From: an uncultured Lachnospiraceae bacterium | Lineage (GTDB): Bacteria > Bacillota > Clostridia > Lachnospirales > Lachnospiraceae | DNA: 22,926 bases | Direction of reading: 5' to 3' | NCBI GenBank assembly: GCA_934402515.1 | Contig: CAKRTZ010000035.1 | Span: 1 to 22,926, forward strand | Shown: positions 1 through 7,209 of the stretch, one piece after another | How the letters are laid out: every line of letters starts with the position of its first letter | How positions within the stretch are numbered: the stretch's first letter is position 1 | The notes under the pieces: generated by a model | The model's input: only the letters and a program-made list of their open reading frames with translations | What the model was told of the DNA's origin: nothing | Databases searched by the model: none | Made by a program: the position numbers and the translations under genes

Positions 1-3000
1 CCTGCTGCATAAGTACCGCCGCCTGTTCCGTTTACAACCGTAAGGGTGTACTTGCCGCTTTCATTACCATTATTTCCGTTGTTATTGCCATTATTGCCGT
101 TGTTTCCGCCATTATTACCACCATTGTTTCCGCCATTATTACCACCATTGTTTCCGCCGTTATTGCCACCATTGGGATCGTCACTGGAGCCATTGGTGTA
201 ATACTGAGCAACTAAAATAGTATCTTTGGTGATACCGATGTACTCACCGCTCCAGCCGGAGAAGGTGTGCCCCTCCCATGTGGGGTCTGCGGGCGGTGTC
301 GCATTCTTTCCTTCTTCAATATACTGTGTTTCACCAATCTGTGTACCGTCATGGTCAAGGAAAACTACGCGGTAGGTATCACTAATATTTTCATAACTCA
401 TTGGTTTGTAGTAATTCGCATATTCCTGCGCCGCACTACCTTCATAACTGCGCAATTTTACATTGGATAAATGTTCAAATGCAGTTGTAGAAATAAACAC
501 TTCACGTCCGGGAATCGTTACTACTAACGGTGCATCCCCTGCGAAAGCCTCATCCTGTATGGAATTTACAGATTCCGGCAAAATAACTTCTGATAAAGTC
601 TTGCAGTCTTTAAACGCACTGTCTGGAATTTCCGTCAGCTTGCCACTCACTCCTGATGCGGCATCGGATAAGTCTACCCCAGTAATTGCATCACAATTCT
701 GGCATGCCCCATCTTCAATCTCCGTTACACTGGTAATGTCGGGGTCTGTTGTAGAATTGACAACCTGTTGTCCGACTGCCGTTCCGCGAGAGGCAAATAC
801 TTCTTTGATTTTCAGAGTGCCATCATCCAGTTTTTCATAAAGAATGCCATTGGAACTGAAATACTTATCATTTCCGGACATGGAACTCAATGAGGTACAT
901 CCTCTGAAAGGAGCCTTGCCCAATTCCTTACAAGCATCTCCTATTGATACAGTCTGTAAACTTTCGCAACTGTCAAATGCATAGTCCGGAAGTGATGTTA
1001 CACCAAGCAAGGTAATACTCTGCACATAATCATTTCCTTTAATAACTTTTTCAGCATCACATTTTTCCTCGTATTTTCCACTGAAAAGTCCACCTACAGT
1101 TTCTTCCGAGCTGTTATCTTTGGCATACATTTCATATACAGCAGAACTCTGATCAGGCAAATATCTGGGAATATTTCCAGAATTTACCCGCTTATCATCC
1201 TTGATGAAAGTTTTTACATCAATAGAGGTAACTGCCTCCGGAACTGTAATCTGCAATGTGTTCTGAATCCATGCAAGTTCTGTTGCGTTTAAATCTCTTT
1301 TCCATTCCCGTAATGAATCCGGGTTTTCATAGTTGTCTAAGATGCTGTATTCAAAAATATCAAAATACGGCGAAGGTTTTAGACCTGTCCAGGTTTCATT
1401 TTTAACATATTTCTCACTTATCCAGGGACCATAGACATTATTATCCTCCTGCTCCTGATACCAGTTCTGCAGTTCTTCACTGGATGGAGCAGGGTTTGCA
1501 ACTATAAACGTATCCCATTCTGACTTAAATTTATTCTGTTCCGCTGTATAATCTCCATAACTCTCATAGTATGCCTGTTCTTTTGCCTCATTATCTTTTT
1601 CATGCACCTTATCAATTTGATCATATTTCGGATAATCAATCAGTGTTACCGCACTCTGATTGTCATCATACATGACACGCAGATAGGAAGGAGAAAGGCT
1701 CTCATAGCACACCCTTACACCACTAGACTGATTCATATAGTTACTGGGATTAACCGCCCAATCAAAAGGTGCATAACCTTTCACAATATCCCCATGGAAT
1801 ACTAATTTATCACTTCCTGTCTGGAAAGCATTCGTTCCAATACTAAATCCAGAGTAGTTTCCGTTTGCAGGTGAGTTAAAGGTAACATCTTCCAATTTAG
1901 GACATTTGGAAAATGCATTTGCTCCAATACTATCAACAGAGTCTCCTATTACCACCCACTTAAGTTTCGGAGAATTTTCAAAGGTACTATCATCAATAGT
2001 GGATATGGAATTATCCTCTACGGTCACAGAAACCAGGTAGGGCTTAATTTCATCAAAGCATCCATTTACCACACTGACCACATTGATATTTCCAACCTGA
2101 GCTGGAATAACTAAATTAATATCATCTGAACTGCCCGAAGTACTGGGAGATTTAATGCAGGATGTCAATGTGCCATCCTCATCTACCGTAAGAATATAAT
2201 CACCATTTGCATCCCCTGTCTCATAATAGGTTTTTCCATTTAATTCAAACTGGTAAGGAACAAAGTCATTTACCTTCGTCCGCTCATACCAGGTTGCAAT
2301 ACGGGGGTATGCCTTATCTCCATTTGGAAATACTGCGGGTCCCTTTACATAGAAGTCTTTATTGGCTACATCATAAAAAATATCATTTCTCTTTTCATTC
2401 TTGCCATAATCAGAGCCATAGCTTACATATAAACTGCTATCCTGGAATTCTACACAAGCCAGATTCGAGCAGCCCACAAATACACTGTTTGGCAGTTCTT
2501 TCTGTCCAGTTGCTCCAAAGAAAGAAGGAAACACAACTTTTTGTAAATTAGAACGACCTGCAAACAAAAATGGACTGATTGTTGTTAAATTGCTGGGCAG
2601 TTCAATAGAAACTGGCTGATCCCAGGATGTTCCGTTTTCTACTGAAAATGCACCTTTTCCAATTTCCATTACACTCTTTGTACTAGGGAATGTAATAGAT
2701 TTCAAATTATAGCAATCATAAAATGCCCAGTCACCAATATTAAAATCGCCACTAATTGTTGAAAAATCCAAAGCCTCTAACGCTTCACAGCCCGCAAACG
2801 CTCCCGGTTTAATCTCACTGACAGAAATTGGGAAATCAAAACTTTGTAATTGTCTGTCTCCATCAAAGGCACCTGTGCCTATTGTAATCAGTCCACCCAT
2901 ATCACCAAAGGTTACTGACTTCAAGTTTGTCGCCTGTCTGAACGCCGCATTTCCAATAACTTGTACTCCATCCAGGGTAATGTTCTGGATAAAAGAATTA

Positions 3001-4115
3001 TAGAACGCATAGTCTCCAATATATTTGATTTCGTTAGGGAATGTCATGGTTAAAACATTCTGCACTCCGGCAAAGGCATAGTCACCAATTCCCCTCATTA
3101 AAATAGACAGTTCTCCACATACAAAATTATCGCCGTCCAATAAAATGCTGTCGTCTTTAAAATCAGCCCTATCACTTACAAGTCTTTCCAGAAAAACACT
3201 ATCGTTATTATGCTCTCCGTCAATCACAGACACTAACGTAAATGTTCCCTTGCCTCGATGGTTTAATTTATAATCGCAAAAAAACTGTCTGCGGAACTGA
3301 TCGTCTGTCAAATCATTCGGTTTAAAAATACATTCAAATTTTGTGGCATCTGTAGGAATAGGTTTTGTTCCCCATGTATCCTTATTATCCTCATAATTTT
3401 TCCACTCCTCACATACCTTTAAAAAGTTCTGGTACACAGTATTATAATACTTTCCCATGTAAAAAACTGTTTCATCAGTACTTCCCTCTTGATAAACGCC
3501 CTGTTTCCATTTTTCATAAGTACATTCAAACTGCAGGGTACTATTATCCGTAAAAAACTTATCTAAATCTGTTTGTGTGTATTTATTATAAGCAGTAGGC
3601 AACTGAACTGATAATTCTTTTGCCTCGCTGGAAAAATCATTATTATACTTGCATACTATTCCTTTATTAGTAGCACCATCATAATACTTATACTGCCAGT
3701 TCAGATAATATCGCCCATTTGAGAGCTGAATAACACTGTATGCTTTCGTTATTCTAGGATCGTTATCTTTATAGGTACTATCATGATAAAGATTAAGTTG
3801 TACCCCGTCTGCATTCGTAATTTTGTCAAACAGACCATTTGCAGCACTTCCTGAGTCCGGTCCGTCATTTCCATTCGACGGGTTAGCTACTGGTGTTCTG
3901 GTATCCTTAAATTCATAAGAATACGTTTTCTGGTCTTTGGTACGCTGATCATCCTGTACTGTAGACCCACCACTTCCATCATCCGCACGGTTGGTCTGTG
4001 CAGGAATTGCCGCCACGATAATTGCGGTTACCATAAAAAGAGCCGCTACGGTGTATCGTATCGTTCTCTTGACTTTTCTCTTTAATACTCTTTTTTTGCC
4101 CTTATTCTTGCTCAT
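1..4115 (-). CDS. Giant BspA-type leucine-rich-repeat surface protein (C-terminus off the window)
   Basis: Secreted, probably wall-anchored LRR protein; 1371 codons lie in the window with no stop, so it continues past the left edge. The ATG at 4113-4115 follows AAAGGAG at a suitable distance. The product starts with a long Lys/Arg-rich n-region and a hydrophobic stretch (about residues 23-39, ending AIPA), a signal peptide. BspA-like LRR_5 repeats, recognisable by IGDYAF/IGNAAF/IEIGKGAF-type cores, fall in three blocks (about residues 323-555, 680-750 and 1029-1235), with an acidic, probably helical region at about 820-965. One InlB-B-like beta repeat (about 1237-1304, ending in a GWSG...ILVAQY pattern) precedes a Gly/Asn linker (about 1307-1351) and the start of a YTLTVVNGTGGG-type repeat domain. 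Such proteins bind host or microbial surfaces; that role is inferred from the family. The sortase gene lies 102 bases upstream on the same strand. A C-terminal sorting signal would be outside the window. Confidence 0.88.
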   Translation of the reverse strand, partial: MSKNKGKKRVLKRKVKRTIRYTVAALFMVTAIIVAAIPAQTNRADDGSGGSTVQDDQRTKDQKTYSYEFKDTRTPVANPSNGNDGPDSGSAANGLFDKITNADGVQLNLYHDSTYKDNDPRITKAYSVIQLSNGRYYLNWQYKYYDGATNKGIVCKYNNDFSSEAKELSVQLPTAYNKYTQTDLDKFFTDNSTLQFECTYEKWKQGVYQEGSTDETVFYMGKYYNTVYQNFLKVCEEWKNYEDNKDTWGTKPIPTDATKFECIFKPNDLTDDQFRRQFFCDYKLNHRGKGTFTLVSVIDGEHNNDSVFLERLVSDRADFKDDSILLDGDNFVCGELSILMRGIGDYAFAGVQNVLTMTFPNEIKYIGDYAFYNSFIQNITLDGVQVIGNAAFRQATNLKSVTFGDMGGLITIGTGAFDGDRQLQSFDFPISVSEIKPGAFAGCEALEALDFSTISGDFNIGDWAFYDCYNLKSITFPSTKSVMEIGKGAFSVENGTSWDQPVSIELPSNLTTISPFLFAGRSNLQKVVFPSFFGATGQKELPNSVFVGCSNLACVEFQDSSLYVSYGSDYGKNEKRNDIFYDVANKDFYVKGPAVFPNGDKAYPRIATWYERTKVNDFVPYQFELNGKTYYETGDANGDYILTVDEDGTLTSCIKSPSTSGSSDDINLVIPAQVGNINVVSVVNGCFDEIKPYLVSVTVEDNSISTIDDSTFENSPKLKWVVIGDSVDSIGANAFSKCPKLEDVTFNSPANGNYSGFSIGTNAFQTGSDKLVFHGDIVKGYAPFDWAVNPSNYMNQSSGVRVCYESLSPSYLRVMYDDNQSAVTLIDYPKYDQIDKVHEKDNEAKEQAYYESYGDYTAEQNKFKSEWDTFIVANPAPSSEELQNWYQEQEDNNVYGPWISEKYVKNETWTGLKPSPYFDIFEYSILDNYENPDSLREWKRDLNATELAWIQNTLQITVPEAVTSIDVKTFIKDDKRVNSGNIPRYLPDQSSAVYEMYAKDNSSEETVGGLFSGKYEEKCDAEKVIKGNDYVQSITLLGVTSLPDYAFDSCESLQTVSIGDACKELGKAPFRGCTSLSSMSGNDKYFSSNGILYEKLDDGTLKIKEVFASRGTAVGQQVVNSTTDPDITSVTEIEDGACQNCDAITGVDLSDAASGVSGKLTEIPDSAFKDCKTLSEVILPESVNSIQDEAFAGDAPLVVTIPGREVFISTTAFEHLSNVKLRSYEGSAAQEYANYYKPMSYENISDTYRVVFLDHDGTQIGETQYIEEGKNATPPADPTWEGHTFSGWSGEYIGITKDTILVAQYYTNGSSDDPNGGNNGGNNGGNNGGNNGGNNGGNNGNNGNNNGNNGNESGKYTLTVVNGTGGGTYAA
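64..174 (-). repeat. In-frame minisatellite encoding a Gly/Asn-rich linker
   Basis: A 24-base unit occurs exactly twice in a row (106-129 and 130-153), is followed by a near-copy (154-174), and is preceded by shorter degenerate GGN/NNG-coding units back to about 64. Read on the minus strand it encodes repeated Gly-Gly-Asn-Asn. Because the unit is a multiple of three, gain or loss of copies would lengthen or shorten the linker without a frameshift. It sits between the InlB-like repeat and the next repeat domain of the LRR protein, so it is probably a flexible spacer. Confidence 0.85.
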
Positions 4116-4217
4116 CTGGACATCTCCTTTGACTAAAACCATTCAATTCAAACTAGGTATGGCTATCAATGTATGTATCGACATTTCTACTTTAAAAGCT
4201 TAGGTCTTGTCCCTACT

Positions 4218-5087
4218 TTATTCCACTTTTTTAGCAACTACCACAAATCGTCCCTCTGTCTCTGTGTGGTCACAGGTGGACAGGGTGAGAAAACGATCTC
4301 CGTACTGTACCGGCACCCCGGTATCATACAGCGAAAGTCCGTTCATGGAATTCATGTAGGAATCAAACTCCTCCTGGGAGTTTGCATCAATAAACTGATA
4401 ATATTTAAAGGTAATCTCATCAGAATTGTATACACGGGACTGAAAAGCATAGACAATCTGGTAGGTTCCCTTTTCATAAATGGTATCAAACTGAATATAA
4501 GGGTGCTTTTCCCAGTAATCCTTTTCTTTATATTTGTCCAGCTGGCCAAACATTTTACCGGACTTCATATGATGCCCGTAAATAATCAGATTCGTGCTGG
4601 GCTTCAGCACATCACAATCACAGTCAAGAAAGATACTTCCATTTTTATCATAATCCTGACTGATGTTGTGGGTCAAATAATATTCATTATTTACCGTCTG
4701 CATCACCGGATAGTCGATGTTGGTATCCTCAATTTTTACCCAGCCAATCAGGCTTTTATTGGAGTTATAAAGGTTTTGGTATTCCTCCAGAATATCCGGG
4801 GTTCCCTGATCCTGTGTATAATGAATGGTGTCGTTTCCCACTGAAGTAGTGATTTCCTTATCCTTTAAGTTTTTCAGGTGATCATAGGAAGCATCTGTCC
4901 GGTCTGCAAAATAATTATAACCGATGAGATAGGCAAAACATCCCACTGCCACCAGGCCACATAGCACCTGCACCAGCTGCCTTCTTCTTGCCCGTTTCTT
5001 TAATGCCTTCTGTATTTCCTTCCGCATCTGCGGAGAACAATCTTCCAAAGACTTCCCTGCTTTTCTTTTACTACCTGTGTCTTTCAT
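4218..5087 (-). CDS. srtB: Class B sortase
   Basis: Membrane-anchored cysteine transpeptidase of 289 residues that joins surface proteins to the cell wall. The N-terminus is a basic cytoplasmic tail (KKRARRRQ) followed by one membrane segment at about residues 35-56. The catalytic domain contains NLIIYGHHM with the predicted catalytic His172, and TLSTCDH with Cys272, followed by Arg280 in the EGRFVVVAKK ending. The combination of YGHHM, a KMFGQL segment and a TLSTC...GRFVVVAK ending is typical of class B rather than class A or C. The ATG at 5085-5087 was chosen because GGAG lies six bases upstream; a TTG-initiated extension of four residues is less likely. A perfect TATAAT lies on the minus strand at 5109-5114 but has no good -35. 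The LRR gene directly downstream is the obvious candidate substrate (inference). Confidence 0.93.
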   Translation of the reverse strand: MKDTGSKRKAGKSLEDCSPQMRKEIQKALKKRARRRQLVQVLCGLVAVGCFAYLIGYNYFADRTDASYDHLKNLKDKEITTSVGNDTIHYTQDQGTPDILEEYQNLYNSNKSLIGWVKIEDTNIDYPVMQTVNNEYYLTHNISQDYDKNGSIFLDCDCDVLKPSTNLIIYGHHMKSGKMFGQLDKYKEKDYWEKHPYIQFDTIYEKGTYQIVYAFQSRVYNSDEITFKYYQFIDANSQEEFDSYMNSMNGLSLYDTGVPVQYGDRFLTLSTCDHTETEGRFVVVAKKVE

Positions 5088-5173
5088 GTAAAACTCCAAA
5101 CTTCTTCCATTATAAATCTTTTAACTAATTCATTTTACTATACCCTGCGATTTATGCAAGTAAAAACATTTGT

Positions 5174-5201
5174 CACCACTTTTTTATCTCCGCATAGGAT
5201 A
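5174..5201 (+). promoter_or_regulatory. Sigma-K-like (late mother-cell) promoter
   Basis: CACC at 5174-5177 fits the -35 consensus mACm, and GCATAGGATA at 5192-5201 fits the -10 consensus gCATAnnnTa at every specified base. Sixteen bases separate the AC from CATA, as in known sigma-K promoters. The start point would fall near 5208, giving a leader of about 25 bases that holds the GGAGG of the next gene. The match is by eye to the Bacillus consensus; function is inferred. An alternative sigma-A TATAAA at 5205-5210 has no -35 and would start transcription almost on the ribosome binding site. Confidence 0.55.
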
Positions 5202-5232
5202 CAGTATAAAAACCTTACGGAGGCTTATCAAA

Positions 5233-5481
5233 ATGAGTGATTTAACAGCAAGCAGCTGCGGATGCAGCAACAACAACAATAACAATAACAACGGCAATTG
5301 TGCTTGTAACTGGATCTGGATTATCCTGTTACTCTCCTGCTTCGGCGGAAATGATTGCGGTTGTGGCAACAATGGCCTGGGCATCTTCAACAACGGTGGT
5401 GAAGGCAACTGCGCTTGCAACTGGATCTGGATCATTCTGTTACTCTCCTGCTTCGGCGGCGGATGCGGATGTGGATGCTGA
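5233..5481 (+). CDS. Cys/Gly/Asn-rich duplicated small hydrophobic protein, putative spore-coat component
   Basis: An 82-residue protein not assignable to a named family. The ATG at 5233 follows GGAGG at 5219-5223; the longer reading frame starting at 5170 lacks a ribosome site and would begin upstream of the predicted promoter. After MSDLTASSCGCS comes a run of Asn, then a 19-residue unit (GNCACNWIWIILLLSCFGG), a Gly/Asn spacer, the same unit again with identical residues, and a GCGCGC tail. The WIWIILLL core is hydrophobic enough to insert in or lie on a membrane, and the flanking cysteines (11 in all) could crosslink or bind metal. Small Cys/Gly-rich proteins of this style are common among spore-coat and outer-spore-layer proteins, and the sigma-K-like promoter agrees with that. 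The function is inference; it may be an assembly scaffold or a surface peptide. Confidence 0.8.
   Translation: MSDLTASSCGCSNNNNNNNNGNCACNWIWIILLLSCFGGNDCGCGNNGLGIFNNGGEGNCACNWIWIILLLSCFGGGCGCGC
5293..5460 (+). repeat. Direct duplication of a 57-base, 19-codon unit
   Basis: Copies at 5293-5349 and 5404-5460 start 111 bases apart. They differ at six bases, all third-codon positions (for example AAT/AAC, TGT/TGC, GGA/GGC), so the encoded 19 residues are identical. This suggests an old duplication maintained by selection on the protein sequence. Confidence 0.9.
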
Positions 5482-5502
5482 TCCCCTGTACTTTTTAGGG
5501 AA

Positions 5503-5522
5503 GTAACAACATAAGTTGTTAC
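5503..5522 (+). other. Perfect 8-bp stem-loop between two small sporulation-type genes
   Basis: GTAACAAC and GTTGTTAC flank the four-base loop ATAA, 21 bases after the stop of the Cys-rich gene and 39 bases before the next start. There is no following T-run, so it is not a typical intrinsic terminator. It could be an mRNA stabilising or processing element that sets different levels of the first and later products. CCCCT at 5483-5487 could also pair with AGGGG at 5550-5554, which is the ribosome site of the next gene. Confidence 0.55.
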
Positions 5523-5561
5523 AAATACCGATGAACGGTAGATGAGACAAGGGGCTTTTGT

Positions 5562-6017
5562 ATGGGAAGAGAATGTCCGAATCGCATAGAAGAATTTGAT
5601 TCTTTCTTCAGCACCAGACAATTGAAGTTGATAAAGCTTTTTCTCCCATACATTGCCCCTGCTCTGCGCCGCAAACTGATTATCTATATTAAATACCGGG
5701 AATGGCAGATTACAATCCAGTATTTAAGCCGCCCTCTGCTTTTTTCAGAACTGCAGGAAAATCCCCCCAATGTCTTTCTGTCCGAAAAAACAGAGGATTT
5801 GTCTCTGGAAAAATTCTGCGCCCTGATAGAGCCTTATCTGGACGAAAAAGGCCGTAGCAATCTCAAACAATTTAAAGAAATGCAGGAAAACATGGAAATG
5901 TTCCAGCAGATGCAGGAAATGATGGGATCTATGGGAGGCATGGACCCGGATATGGATTCTTTAAGTTCCATGTTTCAAATGTTTGAAAAAATGGATGATC
6001 AAAATCCGCATGTATAG
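5562..6017 (+). CDS. Hypothetical protein with Met/Gln-rich tail, same cluster as the Cys-rich protein
   Basis: A 151-residue soluble protein that I cannot assign to a named family. The ATG at 5562 follows AAGGGG (5549-5554) by seven bases. The N-terminal half carries a basic, amphipathic region (RQLKLIKLFLPYIAPALRRK, then YREWQITIQYLS) that looks helical and could bind membrane or nucleic acid. The C-terminal third is rich in Met and Gln (FKEMQENMEMFQQMQEMMGS, then MDPDMDSLSSMFQMFEKMD), with no cysteines there. It follows the Cys-rich gene in the same direction with an 80-base gap and precedes a further small gene by only a few bases, so the three are probably co-transcribed. A sporulation role is inferred from the promoter and neighbours alone. 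Confidence 0.8.
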   Translation: MGRECPNRIEEFDSFFSTRQLKLIKLFLPYIAPALRRKLIIYIKYREWQITIQYLSRPLLFSELQENPPNVFLSEKTEDLSLEKFCALIEPYLDEKGRSNLKQFKEMQENMEMFQQMQEMMGSMGGMDPDMDSLSSMFQMFEKMDDQNPHV

Positions 6018-6035
6018 AAAGGGATGGAAAACCGC

Positions 6036-6317
6036 ATGAATATGGGATGGTTAGAGGATGAAAGCTTACAACAGATTGCACCGGAAAAGTTAGAATTTAT
6101 TCTGCACCTTGCAAAGGAGTGCGAAGGAAAAACTCTAAAACAGGCTCTGCCCAAAATAAATGCAGCCTTCCAGCTCAGCAAGAAGCAGGGATTGCAACTG
6201 ACCGGGCAGGAGGCTGCTATTTTATTTCGCATCGTACAAAATAATTCCACACCTGAAGAGCGTGAAAAAATCGAAAAACTTCTTAATGCTCGTAAGTCAT
6301 CTTCTTTGAAACCGTAA
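6036..6317 (+). CDS. Small helical hypothetical protein, third gene of the putative spore cluster
   Basis: A protein of about 93 residues, predicted mostly helical (WLEDESLQQIAPEKLEFILH, then NAAFQLSKKQGLQLTGQEAA, then EREKIEKLLNARK). I do not recognise a named family. An upstream ATG at 6024 would add four residues, but its AGAAAGGG directly abuts the ATG. Starting at 6036 places that purine run at a more usable distance, so the start is uncertain by four to six codons. It begins within 20 bases of the preceding stop, which indicates translational linkage. Its last 35 bases overlap the 3' end of degV, which is read from the other strand. The function is unknown; linkage suggests it works with the preceding two proteins. 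Confidence 0.78.
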   Translation: MNMGWLEDESLQQIAPEKLEFILHLAKECEGKTLKQALPKINAAFQLSKKQGLQLTGQEAAILFRIVQNNSTPEEREKIEKLLNARKSSSLKP

Positions 6318-7161
6318 TTGCAAGTGCTCCGGGACCAATATGACATGCAATGCTTAAGGGAAGACGATCAATATAAATCTCTGCAGCCGGAAATTCTTTC
6401 AGTACTTCTTCTCTCCAGGCTTCAGCAGCTGCCAGGTTCTGGGTGTGTGCCATGGCAATATGATATCCGGTTCCATCAGTAATTCCATCAAAACGGTTCT
6501 CCATATCGCTTTTGATGGCTTTGACCATAATAGACTTGCCTTGTTCTGTGGTACGGGCTTTCGCATAGGCATCCAGCTTTTCTCCCTGGATCTGCAGAAC
6601 CGGCTTTAATCTCAGAATCGTTCCCAATGCTGCGGCCGCCGGTGTGATACGGCCACCCTTTTTCAAATAATAAAGGGTATCAAGCATAATATAGATACTG
6701 GAGTTAAACTTATCTTCTTCCAGTTTCTCCCGAATTTCATCGGCATGATAACCGTTTTCTGCCAACGCTTTGGCATCCATTGCGGACCGTCTCTGGGTTA
6801 CGGAAATACGCTGGTTATTCACCACCTGCACCTTTCCGTCATAGTCCTGCGCCAGCATCAATGCACTCTGGCAGGATCCTGACAAACCACTGCTCATGGG
6901 AATATGGACAATTTCCTCATACCCCTCATTTAACAGCTTGTCCCACAGCCCCATAACGGCTTCCGGAGAAGGCTGACTGGTAAGAATATCCGATCCGGCT
7001 GCCTGTTCCTGATAAAACTTTTCTGCATCCAGATTGATATCCTCGAAATACGTTTCTTCATTGATTGTAAACGGCATGGGAAGTACATAAATTCCAAGTT
7101 CTTCTCCCTGCTTCTGTGTAATACCACTGTTACTGTCGGTGATGATCGCAATCTTTGCCAC
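6283..7161 (-). CDS. DegV family protein, probable fatty-acid-binding subunit (FakB-like)
   Basis: A 292-residue DegV-fold protein. DegV/FakB proteins hold a fatty acid in a deep pocket and present it to the kinase FakA, which makes acyl-phosphate for phospholipid synthesis. The sequence opens with AKIAIITDSNSGIT (the conserved TDS motif), has the HIPMSSGLSGSCQSA segment with conserved Ser/Gly residues near the fatty-acid carboxylate site, and ends in a second domain with HIGPGALAI, where the conserved His and Gly lie. Length is normal for the family. The start is GTG (7159-7161), preceded by AAGGAG at nine bases. It lies 48 bases after recG in the asp23-fakA-recG-degV run, and the kinase partner encoded in the same probable operon supports the FakB role. 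The ligand cannot be told from sequence. Confidence 0.9.
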   Translation of the reverse strand: MAKIAIITDSNSGITQKQGEELGIYVLPMPFTINEETYFEDINLDAEKFYQEQAAGSDILTSQPSPEAVMGLWDKLLNEGYEEIVHIPMSSGLSGSCQSALMLAQDYDGKVQVVNNQRISVTQRRSAMDAKALAENGYHADEIREKLEEDKFNSSIYIMLDTLYYLKKGGRITPAAAALGTILRLKPVLQIQGEKLDAYAKARTTEQGKSIMVKAIKSDMENRFDGITDGTGYHIAMAHTQNLAAAEAWREEVLKEFPAAEIYIDRLPLSIACHIGPGALAITVSKKMTYEH

Positions 7162-7209
7162 GATTGTTCACTCCTTTTCACATTTATACAAATTATTTTT
7201 ATTTTACTG

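Noticed and set aside
64..174. CRISPR-like short repeats
   Set aside because: The units are contiguous without spacers and translate as a Gly/Asn linker in the open LRR frame.
1..4115. LRR gene as a pseudogene
   Set aside because: The frame stays open for 1371 codons from the ATG to the window edge and remains in phase with the LRR and Gly/Asn coding.
4173..4844. Plus-strand 223-residue open frame opposite the sortase
   Set aside because: Fully antisense to a sortase with intact catalytic His, Cys and Arg; no ribosome site and no recognisable domain.
5184..5621. Minus-strand 145-residue frame rich in Pro, Leu and Gln
   Set aside because: Arises from the reverse of the Asn/Gly codons in the Cys-rich gene; no ribosome site and it crosses the predicted promoter.
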